Assembly: GCF_904846345.1 (NCBI RefSeq) | Contig: NZ_CAJHAJ010000006.1 | Span: 148,958-212,957, forward strand | Length of the DNA stretch: 64,000 nucleotides | Source: Psychrobacter maritimus | GTDB lineage: Bacteria; Pseudomonadota; Gammaproteobacteria; Pseudomonadales; Moraxellaceae | Direction of reading: 5' to 3' | Shown: piece by piece, positions 63,934 through 64,000 of the stretch | How positions within the stretch are numbered: the first letter of the stretch is position 1 | Layout: each line of letters opens with the position of its first letter | Translations under genes and position numbers: made by a program | The notes under the pieces: model-generated | What the model was told of the DNA's origin: nothing | Seen by the model: the letters and a program-made list of their open reading frames with translations, nothing else | Database searches by the model: none

Positions 63934-64000
63934 TGGTCAAGCCAAACGAGCAATTAGTACAGGTTAGCTACACACATCGCTGTGCTTCCACACCCTTCCA
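63934..64000 (-). rRNA. rrl: 23S ribosomal RNA, 3' end only
   Basis: The minus strand reads GGAAGGGTGTGGAAGCACAGCGATGTGTGTAGCTAACCTGTACTAATTGCTCG, which matches the conserved last ~70 nt of 23S rRNA in layout (GCTAACC-GTACTAAT). The rest of the gene lies beyond the right edge. The 3' end is placed near GGCTTGACCAT. Confidence 0.93.

Noticed and set aside
1..64000. CRISPR array, insertion sequence or prophage
   Set aside because: No regularly spaced repeats with unique spacers, no transposase or integrase and no phage structural genes were seen.

Overview
The window reads as chromosomal DNA of a gammaproteobacterium of the family Moraxellaceae, most likely Psychrobacter (inference). It has moderate GC, many proteins are lengthened by low-complexity S/N/D/T-rich tails or linkers, the cell-wall/division cluster is split, and a MesX/MesD-type methionine synthase like that of Acinetobacter is present. 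No insertion sequence, prophage or CRISPR array is visible.

Layout. 1-1015: end of an arsenic locus (arsH running off the left edge, arsC). 1177-3526: YdcF-family membrane protein and cardiolipin synthase. 3621-4568: rlmA. 4738-13283: a minus-strand division/peptidoglycan operon rsmH-ftsL-ftsI-murE-murF-mraY. 13594-16068: gltX, a small unknown gene, then tRNA-Ala(GGC) and tRNA-Glu(TTC). 16304-18368: a LysE-type exporter and an AT-rich HEPN-domain gene, bracketed by two near-identical terminators; this is the most island-like stretch. 18422-26614: aconitase and a run of housekeeping or poorly known genes (DUF3025, YdjM-type, YchJ-type, YafJ-type, DUF2007-type, thrB). 26795-35160: hisF, then ribH-nusB-thiL-pgpA, glmU and glmS. 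35313-39164: a TSUP transporter and a probable mesX-mesD-flavin reductase operon for folate-independent methionine synthesis. 39385-47051: an unusual compact ABC transporter, an RND efflux pair without an outer-membrane partner, and an enlarged OmpW. 47479-63496: recG, patatin lipoprotein, secreted unknown, argA, FKBP lipoprotein, a multi-repeat TM-helix channel-like protein, an orphan 441-aa protein, SDR, PlsC-like acyltransferase, parE, YqiA-type esterase and DUF1289 protein. 63583-64000: the 3' end of an rRNA operon on the minus strand (terminator, 5S, end of 23S).

Functional themes are envelope building (murE/F, mraY, ftsI/L, glmU/glmS, cls, pgpA), translation (gltX with its tRNA, rlmA, rsmH, rRNA, nusB) and amino-acid/vitamin synthesis (thrB, hisF, argA, mesD/mesX, ribH, thiL). 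Two genome habits stand out. Short 14-20 bp tandem duplications recur, often just after stop codons and sometimes in frame inside genes. Core proteins (NusB, FtsI, FtsL, RsmH, MurE, RecG, ThrB, OmpW) carry extra low-complexity or lineage-specific segments. The most interesting candidates are the MesX/MesD/flavin reductase operon, the ABC transporter with a severely shortened nucleotide-binding domain, the HEPN gene between twin terminators, the five-repeat TM-helix protein and two long palindromes in intergenic DNA.
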